Shown one piece after another: positions 41,918-49,975 of a DNA stretch of 64,000 nucleotides. Source of the stretch: DAOMNO01 sp035443885 (GTDB lineage: Bacteria; Planctomycetota; Phycisphaerae; Phycisphaerales; SM1A02). Location of the stretch: positions 62,001 through 126,000 of the forward strand of contig DAOMNO010000006.1 in NCBI GenBank assembly GCA_035443885.1, given 5' to 3'. The position numbers and the translations under genes are program-made. Numbering within the stretch: position 1 is the stretch's first letter; each line of letters begins with the position of its first letter. A model generated the notes under the pieces. That model saw only the letters and a list, made by a program, of their open reading frames with translations. It was not told the DNA's origin and did not search any database.

Positions 41918-43819
41918 TCAGGGGCATGGTCCCCACGAGCCGAGGAGCTGAAGCAGATCAATGACATCGACGACGCCGTCGTAGTTGAGATCAGCATCAC
42001 TGAAGCCGTTCGTTCCCCATTCGCCCAGCAGCTTCAGGAGATCGACAACATCCACAACGTTGTTGCCGTCGAAGTCGGCTGGGCAGTCGGGAATCGATGG
42101 CGCGAATTCCGTCGGCAGGTCGATGTCCCATTGCGCAGGATCCTTCGCAGTCGCCTCGTCGAAGTTGTGACGGCTGAAGAGCATTGCGAGCCGCAGTCGG
42201 CAGGGCGAGTTCGCCAACGGGTGTTGTCCTGTGGCCAGGAGTGTTACGGAACCATCCCCAGGTTGGTGTGGTGCGTACATGCGGATGAGGTTGACGCTGG
42301 TGTCGCAGCCATACATGAAGCCGGCGTCATCAATGCTGAGATCGTTCAGGAAGAACGAGCTTTGTGCCACGACGGGGTTCACGATCACTGAGCCGTCGCC
42401 AGGGATGATGATTTCCCAGAATCCGTTCGAAAGGCCGGTCGAGTACCACACGTGGCCGGTTACAGGGCTGACCGTCAGAAAACGGCTTCCGCCCGTCGGG
42501 AGATTGCCGGGGAGCGGGAAGATCTCCGGGGGAAGTGGCGCGTGGTTCGCGACGAGCTTGTACGGATAGCGATAGAGCCTCCTCGTCTGATGGGCAAAGA
42601 GCAGGACGCTATCGGTGAAGTCGTCGTAGGTGATGGCGGTCATAGGCTCCGGCAGGAGGATCGACATTGGGTCGGGCACACCAGGCACGATGCGAGACAG
42701 GAACGAGGAGTCCGCGCCCTGTTGGAGGGCGTAGATGTCGCCGAAGCGGCCGGTGGCGATCTGTGTCGTGGCCTGTTGGTTGCCGAAAAGCGTCGTCATC
42801 TGCCCGGTGGCGAAGTCGAGCTTCTTGATTGACGACGACGCGGGTGAGTTGCTGCTGGTCATCACGAGCGCGGAGAGGGCGTCGCTGCTGATCTTCAGGT
42901 GCGAGATTGGCGCAGCAGTCGGGTAGGACTTCTCGCTGGATTGCGCACTGCCAAAGGCGAATGGCATCTTCATGACGACCGAAGTGTTGTCGGTTGAAGT
43001 GGTCAATCCAAAAAGCGGCACGATGGCACGGTAGCCGTCGATATAGCCCTGCTTTGTGCCCGACTTGTAGTTGTTGACTCGCGTTACAAAGCGAGGGAAG
43101 CCATCGACGGTGCGCAGCACCTCGACACAGTTATAGTCTTCGCGGGTGAACTCACTCTGGACGTTGAGGAGTCCGTTATCTGACGCGGGGTCATTGAGTC
43201 CGATGGTTCGTTGGGCTCCATCGCGCTTCGCACGCGTCATCGTCGTGAGATGCCCGCCGTCGCGCGTGATGACTCCTCCAGAGCCTTCGATGTACCAGCC
43301 GATGCGCGGCATCACGAGCCGTCCGAGCATTGCCTGTTGGGCGAGGTTATCAAAGCTGTAGGTTTGGGCGAGGTTGGCATTCGCGCCAATGACGACGAAT
43401 TGCCCGGTGTAGGGTGAAATGTCGATCCAGCCGGCCATACCGTTGACTGCGCCGCTAAGGCCGGTGCCGCTGTTCGGGTCCGTGCCCATCAGGAAGCCCA
43501 TGGTGAATAGATTGACGGAAACCATGTTATACGGCCCCTGACCCGCCCAGCTGCCGGAACCGGGTGCCATGTTGGGGTACCCGTGGTTCGCGATGTAGGC
43601 AAACCAGTTCAGCGCACTGGTCGGCACGCAGTAGTTCTTGCCATCGTTGGGTAGCACCGATCGCTTCTGGTCAAAATCGGGCACTTTGCGGACGAGGTAG
43701 GTGTAGTTCGTCGGGCCGGTGTAGTAGAGGATGATGTTCGCGCTGGCGAGGTTGGTCGCTGCCAGAGCCGCGACGCTCGCGACCGTTCGAATGGTCCGAT
43801 TGTGTGTTCGGAATTGCAT
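41918..43819 (-). CDS. secreted C39-like cysteine-peptidase/propeller protein with dockerin-like end
   Basis: 633 residues, starting after GGGAG. A signal peptide is cut near NLASA (28). Residues 45-215 look like a papain-fold C39-type domain: Cys64 in GKNYCVPTSALNW, His189 in RDGGHLTTMT and Asp209 in GLNDPASDN form a plausible triad. A propeller-like region follows (about 270-550). The last 60 residues are two dockerin-like calcium loops, DFDGNNVVDVVDLLKLLGEW and DLNYDGVVDVIDLLQLLGSW, common at C-termini of exported Phycisphaerae proteins. It may cleave peptides outside the cell, but activity is inferred only from the residues listed. Confidence 0.75.
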   Translation of the reverse strand: MQFRTHNRTIRTVASVAALAATNLASANIILYYTGPTNYTYLVRKVPDFDQKRSVLPNDGKNYCVPTSALNWFAYIANHGYPNMAPGSGSWAGQGPYNMVSVNLFTMGFLMGTDPNSGTGLSGAVNGMAGWIDISPYTGQFVVIGANANLAQTYSFDNLAQQAMLGRLVMPRIGWYIEGSGGVITRDGGHLTTMTRAKRDGAQRTIGLNDPASDNGLLNVQSEFTREDYNCVEVLRTVDGFPRFVTRVNNYKSGTKQGYIDGYRAIVPLFGLTTSTDNTSVVMKMPFAFGSAQSSEKSYPTAAPISHLKISSDALSALVMTSSNSPASSSIKKLDFATGQMTTLFGNQQATTQIATGRFGDIYALQQGADSSFLSRIVPGVPDPMSILLPEPMTAITYDDFTDSVLLFAHQTRRLYRYPYKLVANHAPLPPEIFPLPGNLPTGGSRFLTVSPVTGHVWYSTGLSNGFWEIIIPGDGSVIVNPVVAQSSFFLNDLSIDDAGFMYGCDTSVNLIRMYAPHQPGDGSVTLLATGQHPLANSPCRLRLAMLFSRHNFDEATAKDPAQWDIDLPTEFAPSIPDCPADFDGNNVVDVVDLLKLLGEWGTNGFSDADLNYDGVVDVIDLLQLLGSWGPCP

Positions 43820-44063
43820 GTGGAGTCGCTCCCTTGAATCCTTGTTTTGCAGCGGTTTGGCGTGTTATGACTGGAGATCACGTCAATGCGTTGCCAAACA
43901 GCCCGTCAAAGTAGGAAGCGCAATCGGAGCGGATGAGGCGCAGAAAATGTTTGAAGTGGCTTCAAAAACATTGCAGGCCCGCCCTTGGCACTCTCGGAAA
44001 TGGGGTTTGATATGGCCTTTACCCAACCCAGCATCAGTCAGAGTAATTTTGCGATGATGCTGC

Positions 44064-44069
44064 TATCCT
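44064..44069 (+). promoter_or_regulatory. possible -10 element close to the efp start
   Basis: TATCCT ends 9 nt before the efp ATG, implying a leader of only a few nucleotides. There is no Shine-Dalgarno site. Confidence 0.25.
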
Positions 44070-44078
44070 GTCGGCCCA

Positions 44079-44651
44079 ATGCCAATCAAAGCCACCGAAA
44101 TCAAGAAGGGCCAGGCCCTGCTGTACGAAGGTCAGCTTCATGTCGTCCTCGATACCGAGCACGTCAAGCCGGGCAAAGGCCCTGCCTACGTGCAGGCCAA
44201 GATGAAAAACGTCGATACTGGCACGATCAAGACGAACCGGCTCGGCTCAGCGGACAAGCTCGAAGACGTGAGCATCGACCGTTTCTCCATGCAGTACCTT
44301 TATGACGCCAGCGGGCGAGGGGATGGACCGTTCGTCTTCATGGATAATGAATCTTTCGAGCAGGTCGAGATTCCCGGTGATGTCGTAGGCGATCAAAGCC
44401 AATGGCTTAAAGAAAATCTTGAAGTCGGTGTGATTTCATTCAACGGTCGCGTGTTGAGCGTCGAACTCCCCGCATCGGTCGAGTTGCGCATCACGGATAC
44501 CACGCCTCAGGTGAAAGGCGCGACCGCGACGAATCAGCCGAAGGAAGCGGTTGTGGAAACCGGCGCGAAGATTCGCGTGCCGCCGTTCATTGAGGTGGGC
44601 CAGGTTGTGCGCGTCAGTCCAGAGACCGGAGAGTACCTTGGGAAGGCGTGA
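44079..44651 (+). CDS. efp: elongation factor P
   Basis: EF-P relieves ribosome stalling at proline runs. The 190-residue protein has the KOW-like N-terminal domain with the loop VKPGKGPAYV (Lys33 at the position modified in other bacteria), the OB domain 2, and domain 3 ending GAKIRVPPFIEVGQVVRVSP. No gene for a Lys-modifying enzyme (epmA/B) or Arg-rhamnosyl transferase is nearby. It overlaps rsmA by 4 nt if the latter starts at its GTG, so the two are probably co-transcribed. Confidence 0.95.
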   Translation: MPIKATEIKKGQALLYEGQLHVVLDTEHVKPGKGPAYVQAKMKNVDTGTIKTNRLGSADKLEDVSIDRFSMQYLYDASGRGDGPFVFMDNESFEQVEIPGDVVGDQSQWLKENLEVGVISFNGRVLSVELPASVELRITDTTPQVKGATATNQPKEAVVETGAKIRVPPFIEVGQVVRVSPETGEYLGKA

Positions 44652-45481
44652 CCGCACGGCGCGGAATCATGCAGACCCTTTCTGAAATCCGACAGCTTCT
44701 CGCCGAACGCGGCTTGCGACCCAAGCATCGCTTTGGTCAGAACTTTCTGCACGACAAAAATCAACTTGCCAAACTCATCGGCGCCGCGGAGATCGCGCCG
44801 GGCGATGTCGTTCTTGAAGTCGGCCCCGGTACGGGCACACTGACCGAAGCATTGCTCGAACATGGCGCGGAAGTGATCGCGTGCGAACTCGATCGCGATC
44901 TTGCTGCCCTTGTTCGTGATCGTCTTGGTGATCGCATCACGCTCATCGAGGGCGATTGCCTTGAGGGTGAGCGTCGGCTTAATCGGAAGATCGTGAGTGC
45001 ACTGGCAGGCAGGCCCTTTAAACTGGTTGCAAATCTGCCATACCAAGCAGCCAGCCCGCTCATGGGTGCGCTGCTCATGGATCATCCGGAGTGTGCGGGT
45101 GTGTATGTCACCATACAGAAGGAAGTGGCGGATCGCTTGCTCGCGCCGCCCGGCACGAAGGCGTATGGCCCGCTGACGGTCATCATCCGCTCGCTGGCCG
45201 ATGTGCGCAAGCTGGCGATACTCAAGCCGACGAGCTTCTGGCCTCAGCCCAAGGTTACCAGTGCAATGGTTGCGATCACGCCGAAGCCCGGCAGTACCCC
45301 ATCGCATGACTTTGCGAAGTTCATCACGGAGCTGTTCGCCAAGCGCAGAAAACAACTCGGCGGCATCTTCGCCGCTCGTGGACGAACGATTCAGTGGCCT
45401 GCGGGGGTGTCGCCCGAGCAGCGGCCTGAATCGCTTGATGTGGATCAGCTCGTCGCGCTGTGGCAAGCGGCGCGGCAATGA
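44648..45481 (+). CDS. rsmA: 16S rRNA dimethyladenosine transferase
   Basis: RsmA (KsgA) dimethylates A1518 and A1519 of 16S rRNA. Motifs: KHRFGQNFLHDKNQL at the N-terminus, the SAM loop VVLEVGPGTGTLTEALL, and the catalytic NLPYQ (N-L-P-Y/F). The C-terminal domain has FWPQPKVTSAMV and the Lys/Arg-rich KRRKQLGGIF. Start options are the GTG at 44648, which overlaps the efp stop, or the ATG at 44669; the second gives a length nearer the family norm of ~270. The coupling to efp is unusual compared with the usual pdxA/apaG setting. Confidence 0.95.
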   Translation: MTARRGIMQTLSEIRQLLAERGLRPKHRFGQNFLHDKNQLAKLIGAAEIAPGDVVLEVGPGTGTLTEALLEHGAEVIACELDRDLAALVRDRLGDRITLIEGDCLEGERRLNRKIVSALAGRPFKLVANLPYQAASPLMGALLMDHPECAGVYVTIQKEVADRLLAPPGTKAYGPLTVIIRSLADVRKLAILKPTSFWPQPKVTSAMVAITPKPGSTPSHDFAKFITELFAKRRKQLGGIFAARGRTIQWPAGVSPEQRPESLDVDQLVALWQAARQ

Positions 45482-45508
45482 TTTCGATTGATGACTGAAC
45501 CCGCGATG

Positions 45509-46312
45509 CTATCGCGGAATGACGTTCGCGCCGCGCAGCCCGCGTGCCAGATCACTCACAAATGCAGCGGCTGCTGCAACTGGATCAGCTGCGCCGCTCA
45601 TCCGTCGCACCAGCGCGGAGCCGACGATGGCAGCGTCTGCCTGTTCTGTTACTGCAGCCACATGTTCCGCACGGGAAACACCGAAGCCGACAGCGATCGG
45701 TAGATCGGTCAGTTTGCGAATGGCTTCGACTTGCGGCGCGATACTCGGAGCATCATCGCGCTCACCCGTCAGGCCTGTCCGCGCGAGCAGATAGATGAAG
45801 CCGCTGGAAAGGCTGATGAGTGTTTTCATTCGCGCAGGTGTGGTGGTCGGAGCGATGAGCAGGCTCAAGCTCATGTCTTGATCGCGGATCAGTTTCGACA
45901 CGGCTTCACCAGAGGACGTGTCGAGGTCGGGGATGATGAAGCCATCAAGGCCCGATTCGGCGGCTCTTTCAATAAAAGCCTGCGTGCCGATGCGGTGAAC
46001 AATCGAATGGCTGACCATGGCGATGAGACCGAGTCGGGTTGAGGCTCGCACCGCCGCAACCGTCTTGAAAATCGCGTCGGGCGTAACACCTGCTTCCAAG
46101 GCTTCGTGCATGGACACTGCGATCACCGGGCCATCCGCGATCGGGTCGGAGAACGGGATGCCGATCTCGACGATGCTCGCGCCAGCCAGCTCGAGCGCAG
46201 GAAGTATGTTCGCCGTGATGTCGAGCGAGGGGTAGCCGCCGGTGATGAACGGCATCAGCCCACTGCGGCCTTCTTTACGCAGCGCGTTGAAGATGCCGTC
46301 GATGCGCGACAT
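45509..46312 (-). CDS. trpA: tryptophan synthase alpha chain
   Basis: TrpA splits indole-3-glycerol phosphate to indole, which passes to TrpB. The 267-residue TIM barrel shows LMPFITGGYPSLD, the catalytic Glu and Asp in VEIGIPFSDPIADGPVI, and the phosphate site PIAVGFGVS. The start has GGGAG 10 nt upstream. trpB, normally adjacent, is not here; the gene lies 2 nt downstream of a MazG-like gene, so the trp genes of this genome are split. Confidence 0.95.
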   Translation of the reverse strand: MSRIDGIFNALRKEGRSGLMPFITGGYPSLDITANILPALELAGASIVEIGIPFSDPIADGPVIAVSMHEALEAGVTPDAIFKTVAAVRASTRLGLIAMVSHSIVHRIGTQAFIERAAESGLDGFIIPDLDTSSGEAVSKLIRDQDMSLSLLIAPTTTPARMKTLISLSSGFIYLLARTGLTGERDDAPSIAPQVEAIRKLTDLPIAVGFGVSRAEHVAAVTEQADAAIVGSALVRRMSGAADPVAAAAAFVSDLARGLRGANVIPR

Positions 46313-46314
46313 GG

Positions 46315-46599
46315 TTACTTTACTCCCTTCGGTCCACCTTCGCGCAGGTACTTGCGGTCGATGGCTGCGGTGAGGTCCACACCGGTGATGTTCGCCAGTG
46401 TGGCGAGCCAGGCAAGCACATCCGCGAACTCTTCTTCAAGGTTGGTCTGATCGCCGTCGCCTCGCTCACGTTTGCCGATGGCTTCCGCAAGCTCGCCGAC
46501 TTCTTCAGAGAACCAGAGAAAGGTTCCGGGAGCGCCACGTGCTGCATCGGTGGCGTAGTACCGATCGCGGATGAACTGTTGAAACTCAGCAATCGTCAT
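46315..46599 (-). CDS. MazG-like nucleotide pyrophosphohydrolase
   Basis: A 94-residue MazG/iMazG-type protein, about the minimal single-domain size. The metal-binding ExxE(12-28)ExxD pattern is present: WFSEEVGELAEAIG (about 30-43) and LEEEFADVLAWLATLANI (about 54-71). These enzymes hydrolyse non-canonical or excess dNTPs to the monophosphate. The start has GGAG about 8 nt upstream. It is directly upstream of trpA, 2 nt apart, and 78 nt downstream of tRNA-Arg, on the same strand. Confidence 0.9.
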   Translation of the reverse strand: MTIAEFQQFIRDRYYATDAARGAPGTFLWFSEEVGELAEAIGKRERGDGDQTNLEEEFADVLAWLATLANITGVDLTAAIDRKYLREGGPKGVK

Positions 46600-46676
46600 A
46601 CAGCGGCTCCGTCGCCTGCAGTGCGCGAGTCGCGCCCGGGCACCGAAGCCCGAATCAAAGGGTGAAAAAGAACAGG

Positions 46677-46750
46677 CGTCCGCGGCGGGGCTCGAACCTG
46701 CAACCTTCGGCTTCGGAGGCCGACGCTCTATCCAATTGAGCTACGCGGAC
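46677..46750 (-). tRNA. tRNA-Arg (anticodon CCG)
   Basis: A 74-nt cloverleaf on the minus strand: acceptor GTCCGCG/CGCGGAC with discriminator G, D-arm AGCTCAATTGGATAGAGC, anticodon loop CTCCGAA, T-arm GGTTCGAGCCC. CCA is not encoded. I see no duplicate of its 3' end nearby. Confidence 0.95.
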
Positions 46751-46897
46751 GAAGACGCGGATTATAGCCGGTGCTGCCACACACTTGCTGACGTGTCCGC
46801 ACAGTCGGTAAACAGGACGTGTCCCGCGCGAAACGGTTCAGTAAGCTAAACCAAGGAGATCGCGGTGAACTGATTCCGCAGAAAGGAGGAGTTGAGC

Positions 46898-47125
46898 ATG
46901 GATTTCCTCATGAGCCTGATCGCCGAGAACTTCCTGACGAGCCTGCTCGGCTTCTGCGTGTTGGTCATCATCATCCTGCGGACTGCGCACAACTCCACAC
47001 AGGTCATGTCGCGGGAGCGCACCCGTCGAGAGATTGCTGCGTACATCGCGGAGGGTTCCATGCGGCCGGAGCAGGGTGAACGGTTGCTTCGCGCCGCAGC
47101 GTGCAGCAGCCCTGTATGCCCATAA
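46898..47125 (+). CDS. small single-pass membrane protein
   Basis: 75 residues; start fixed by AAGGAGGA 7 nt before the ATG. A membrane helix (about 12-30) is followed by a charged stretch, RERTRREIAAYIAEGSMRPEQGERLL. The REIAAYxAEGSMxPE pattern recurs in small membrane proteins of planctomycetes in my recollection; function unknown. The C-terminal CSSPVCP is a short Cys pair. Confidence 0.75.
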   Translation: MDFLMSLIAENFLTSLLGFCVLVIIILRTAHNSTQVMSRERTRREIAAYIAEGSMRPEQGERLLRAAACSSPVCP

Positions 47126-47234
47126 TCGCCGGTTTCTCGGCTTTTCCTCGGAAGTTCCTTGCAAGAGGCTGATTATCGTGCCAGACTGGGAAGATGGCAG
47201 TTACAGGGGCTGCCGTGAAAGGAGATTCTGCGCG

Positions 47235-48896
47235 ATGTTGATGTTCCGCACTCGTCCGTCTCGGTTCCGCACCTTCATGATCGCCTCGCTGACACTGGCG
47301 ATGGTGCCACTGGCTCAGTCAGCTCTGGCTCAACGTGGTACGGAGCCACGGCGATCTTCGAATGAGACGGATGCCTTGCCTCGCTATCTCACGGAGCGGG
47401 AGCGAGAGATTGTGCGCGAAGCTCCGCTCCACCTGCTGCGCGGTGCGACTGATCCGCCAGAGGGACCAATCGTGTGCCCGCCTGAGTACCACCCGACGCA
47501 AGCCATCATCATGTCCTACACGGGCAATGGCTCATGGAAGGACATTCTTGATGCCATGGCGGCCCGCATCACGAACAACGCCAACACTGAAGTGTGGGTT
47601 ATCTGCCCCAGTTCAGCCGGCGGATGCGCTGCAGAAGTGCAACAGTATATGGTCGGCATCGCCGGTGCGAATGCAGCGAAAGTTAAAATCTATTCTGCTC
47701 CGCTGAACTCCATCTGGGTGCGTGACTACGGCCCGCGTTACATCTACGAGGGGAACGTGCGCGCCATTGTCGATCACACTTACAACAGACCTCGCCCGCT
47801 CGATAATGCCATTCCTGCATTCATCAGCGGCATCAGGAAGCATGCCTACTACGAGCTTCCACTCGTTCACGGCGGCGGCAACTATCACCTCGACGACGAT
47901 GGCATCGGCTATTCCACTGTCCTGATTCAGAACGAGAACCCGGGGTTCACCCTACCTCAGATTCGCGGCATCTGGCAGGCGTATCAGAATCTGTTCACCC
48001 TGTTCTACGACGCCTTTCCGACGAATGTTGACGCGACTCAGCACATCGACATGTGGATGATTCCGGTGGCGCACAACAAGGTCATCATCAGCGAATGGCC
48101 CGCACAGCCGGGCAGCATTCAGGCGCAAATCTGCAACGCCGCTGCCGCTGATTTTGCTTCGCGCGGTTACACGGTGTATCGCACGCCCGCTCGCACCGTC
48201 AGTGGCACACACTATACCTATACGAATGCGGTGATCGTCAACAACATCGTGCTCGTTCCTTCATACACAAACAGCACCGCTTCTCAATACAACGCAACCG
48301 CATTGGCCGTTTGGCAGCAGGCTCTGCCTGATAAAACAATCTATCAGATCAATTGCCAGGCGATCGTGACTGCAGCAGGCGTCATGCACTGCATTGTCAA
48401 GCATGTTCCCGCGCCGCTTGGTGGCGCGAATCCGACGGCTTTTCTGCGCTCGCCGCGTGGCGGCGAATCGCTCAACCCCGGCGACCAGCTCGAAATCCGC
48501 TGGAGTTCCGATGATGACATCGGCGTTATCAACGTCGATCTGCACTTGTCCACGGACAGCGGCGCAACATATCCGCATCTGATCGCTCTGGCGACGGCCG
48601 ACGATGGTTCGTTTGTCTGGACTGTACCCGACCTGCCGACGTCGCAGGCACGGGTGCGCGTTACAGCACGCGATGCAGACGGCAATACCGGCTCGGATGC
48701 CAGCCCCGCGAACTTCACAATCACCGGTCAAACATGCGACTTCGCCGACCTGAACTGCGACGGCGCCGTCGATGTGCTTGATCTGCTGATCCTGCTCGGC
48801 TCATGGGGATCATGCCCCGGCTGCGATGCAGACCTCAATGGCGACAATGTCGTTGACGTGCTTGATCTCCTGCTTCTCCTTGGAAACTGGGGCTGA
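47235..48896 (+). CDS. secreted peptidylarginine deiminase (PPAD-like) with dockerin-like end
   Basis: 553 residues; AAGGAGA lies 9 nt before the ATG and a signal peptide ends near SALAQ (32). The deiminase domain (about 78-395) keeps the agmatine deiminase/PAD residues: Asp164 in WVRDYGPRY, His270 and Asp272 in DATQHIDMWM, Asn331 in YTYTNAV and Cys386 in AGVMHCIV. Spacing follows Porphyromonas PPAD (D130, H236, D238, N297, C351) almost exactly. YNRPRP (Arg185, Arg187) matches the Arg pair by which PPAD grips C-terminal arginine peptides. An Ig-like domain (about 405-500) and two dockerin-like loops follow. This predicts extracellular citrullination rather than polyamine metabolism. Confidence 0.85.
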   Translation: MLMFRTRPSRFRTFMIASLTLAMVPLAQSALAQRGTEPRRSSNETDALPRYLTEREREIVREAPLHLLRGATDPPEGPIVCPPEYHPTQAIIMSYTGNGSWKDILDAMAARITNNANTEVWVICPSSAGGCAAEVQQYMVGIAGANAAKVKIYSAPLNSIWVRDYGPRYIYEGNVRAIVDHTYNRPRPLDNAIPAFISGIRKHAYYELPLVHGGGNYHLDDDGIGYSTVLIQNENPGFTLPQIRGIWQAYQNLFTLFYDAFPTNVDATQHIDMWMIPVAHNKVIISEWPAQPGSIQAQICNAAAADFASRGYTVYRTPARTVSGTHYTYTNAVIVNNIVLVPSYTNSTASQYNATALAVWQQALPDKTIYQINCQAIVTAAGVMHCIVKHVPAPLGGANPTAFLRSPRGGESLNPGDQLEIRWSSDDDIGVINVDLHLSTDSGATYPHLIALATADDGSFVWTVPDLPTSQARVRVTARDADGNTGSDASPANFTITGQTCDFADLNCDGAVDVLDLLILLGSWGSCPGCDADLNGDNVVDVLDLLLLLGNWG

Positions 48897-48954
48897 TCGC
48901 CAAGAGCCGGTTGGCTTGAAATGCAGTAAATCTGCGCCCTCGGCGCGATGGTGC

Positions 48955-48960
48955 TACCAT
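48955..48960 (+). promoter_or_regulatory. candidate -10 element of leaderless nitrilase gene
   Basis: TACCAT ends 7 nt before the ATG at 48968. There is no Shine-Dalgarno site. Confidence 0.35.
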
Positions 48961-48967
48961 CCGCATC

Positions 48968-49975
48968 ATGTCATGCATCTACTACGCAGCGGCGTGTCAG
49001 ACGAGCTTCAAGTGTCCAACCGATCGTTCGCAGATCGCAGAACGCACCAAAAGGATGTGTGAGATCGTGGAGTACACGATCGGCGGGTATGAACCGTTTT
49101 TCGATGTTCGGTTGCTTGTCTTTCCGGAGTTCGCTCACGCGGCGCCAGTGTATGAAACTGTGAGCAAACTGCGGGAAAAGCTCGCGATTCCAGTCCCCAA
49201 CGAGCACACGCAGAAGTACGAGTTACTGGCTAGGAAACACGGCTGCTTCATTCAGACCGGCACGTTTATTGAAGTCGATCCCGCGTTTCCTGATGTCGTG
49301 TTTAACACAACCGTTCTCATCGGGCCGAACGGTGTTCTGACAAAGTACCGCAAGGTGAATCCGTGGATTCCGTGGGAAGTTCATGCCAGCCCGCATGACA
49401 TTTCGCCGAGCGAATACAACGCGGAAATGTTCCCTGTTGCGGATACGGAAATCGGACGGCTGGGTGTGGCGATCTGCTATGACTGGCTGTTCCCGGAATC
49501 GATTCGGCAGCTCGCTTTCAACGGCGCGGAAGTGCTGATCCGCGTTTCCGCGTACATGGACCCGTGGGGCGCGACGCCGCCGATGGACTGGTGGACGCTC
49601 TTCAATCGCGCCCGCGCTGCGGAGAACACAGCCTATGTCGTTGCAGCAAACCAGGGCGCGACGCTCGAAGGCTATCCGCCGTTTTCATGGCCCGGCGGCA
49701 GCATGGTGGTTGATTATGACGGTCGCATCCTCGCGCAGGCCGATCCCGGCGAAGGTGAGAAAGTCGTTGTCGCGCCGATCGACATTTCGCGGCTTCGAGC
49801 TGAGCGAACAAGGCGAATCGGACACGACACGCGCGCGCATCTCCGGGTTGAAGCGCATCCGTACATGCAGGGGAGTAAGCTCAGACCAGCATCGACAACT
49901 GAGCATCCGCTCACGATCGCGGGCATCAAGGAGCGCATTGAAGCCTCGAAGCAGAAGGTAGCTCATCGGACATGA
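48968..49975 (+). CDS. carbon-nitrogen hydrolase (nitrilase superfamily)
   Basis: A 335-residue cytosolic amidase-type enzyme. The Glu-Lys-Cys triad is visible: Glu54 in LLVFPEFAHA, Lys129 in LTKYRKVNPW and Cys170 in GVAICYDWLFPESIRQ. Family members hydrolyse amides, carbamoyl compounds or nitriles; the substrate is not clear, although the C-terminal extension (about 285-335) is not usual for omega-amidases. A TACCAT 7 nt before the ATG suggests a leaderless mRNA. The stop overlaps the next start by 4 nt (ATGA), coupling it to the TPR/FG-GAP gene. Confidence 0.9.
   Translation: MSCIYYAAACQTSFKCPTDRSQIAERTKRMCEIVEYTIGGYEPFFDVRLLVFPEFAHAAPVYETVSKLREKLAIPVPNEHTQKYELLARKHGCFIQTGTFIEVDPAFPDVVFNTTVLIGPNGVLTKYRKVNPWIPWEVHASPHDISPSEYNAEMFPVADTEIGRLGVAICYDWLFPESIRQLAFNGAEVLIRVSAYMDPWGATPPMDWWTLFNRARAAENTAYVVAANQGATLEGYPPFSWPGGSMVVDYDGRILAQADPGEGEKVVVAPIDISRLRAERTRRIGHDTRAHLRVEAHPYMQGSKLRPASTTEHPLTIAGIKERIEASKQKVAHRT

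Noticed and set aside
46677..46750. tRNA-Arg as a second integration site
   Set aside because: I found no duplicate of its 3' end nearby and the flanking genes are ordinary (mazG-like, trpA).
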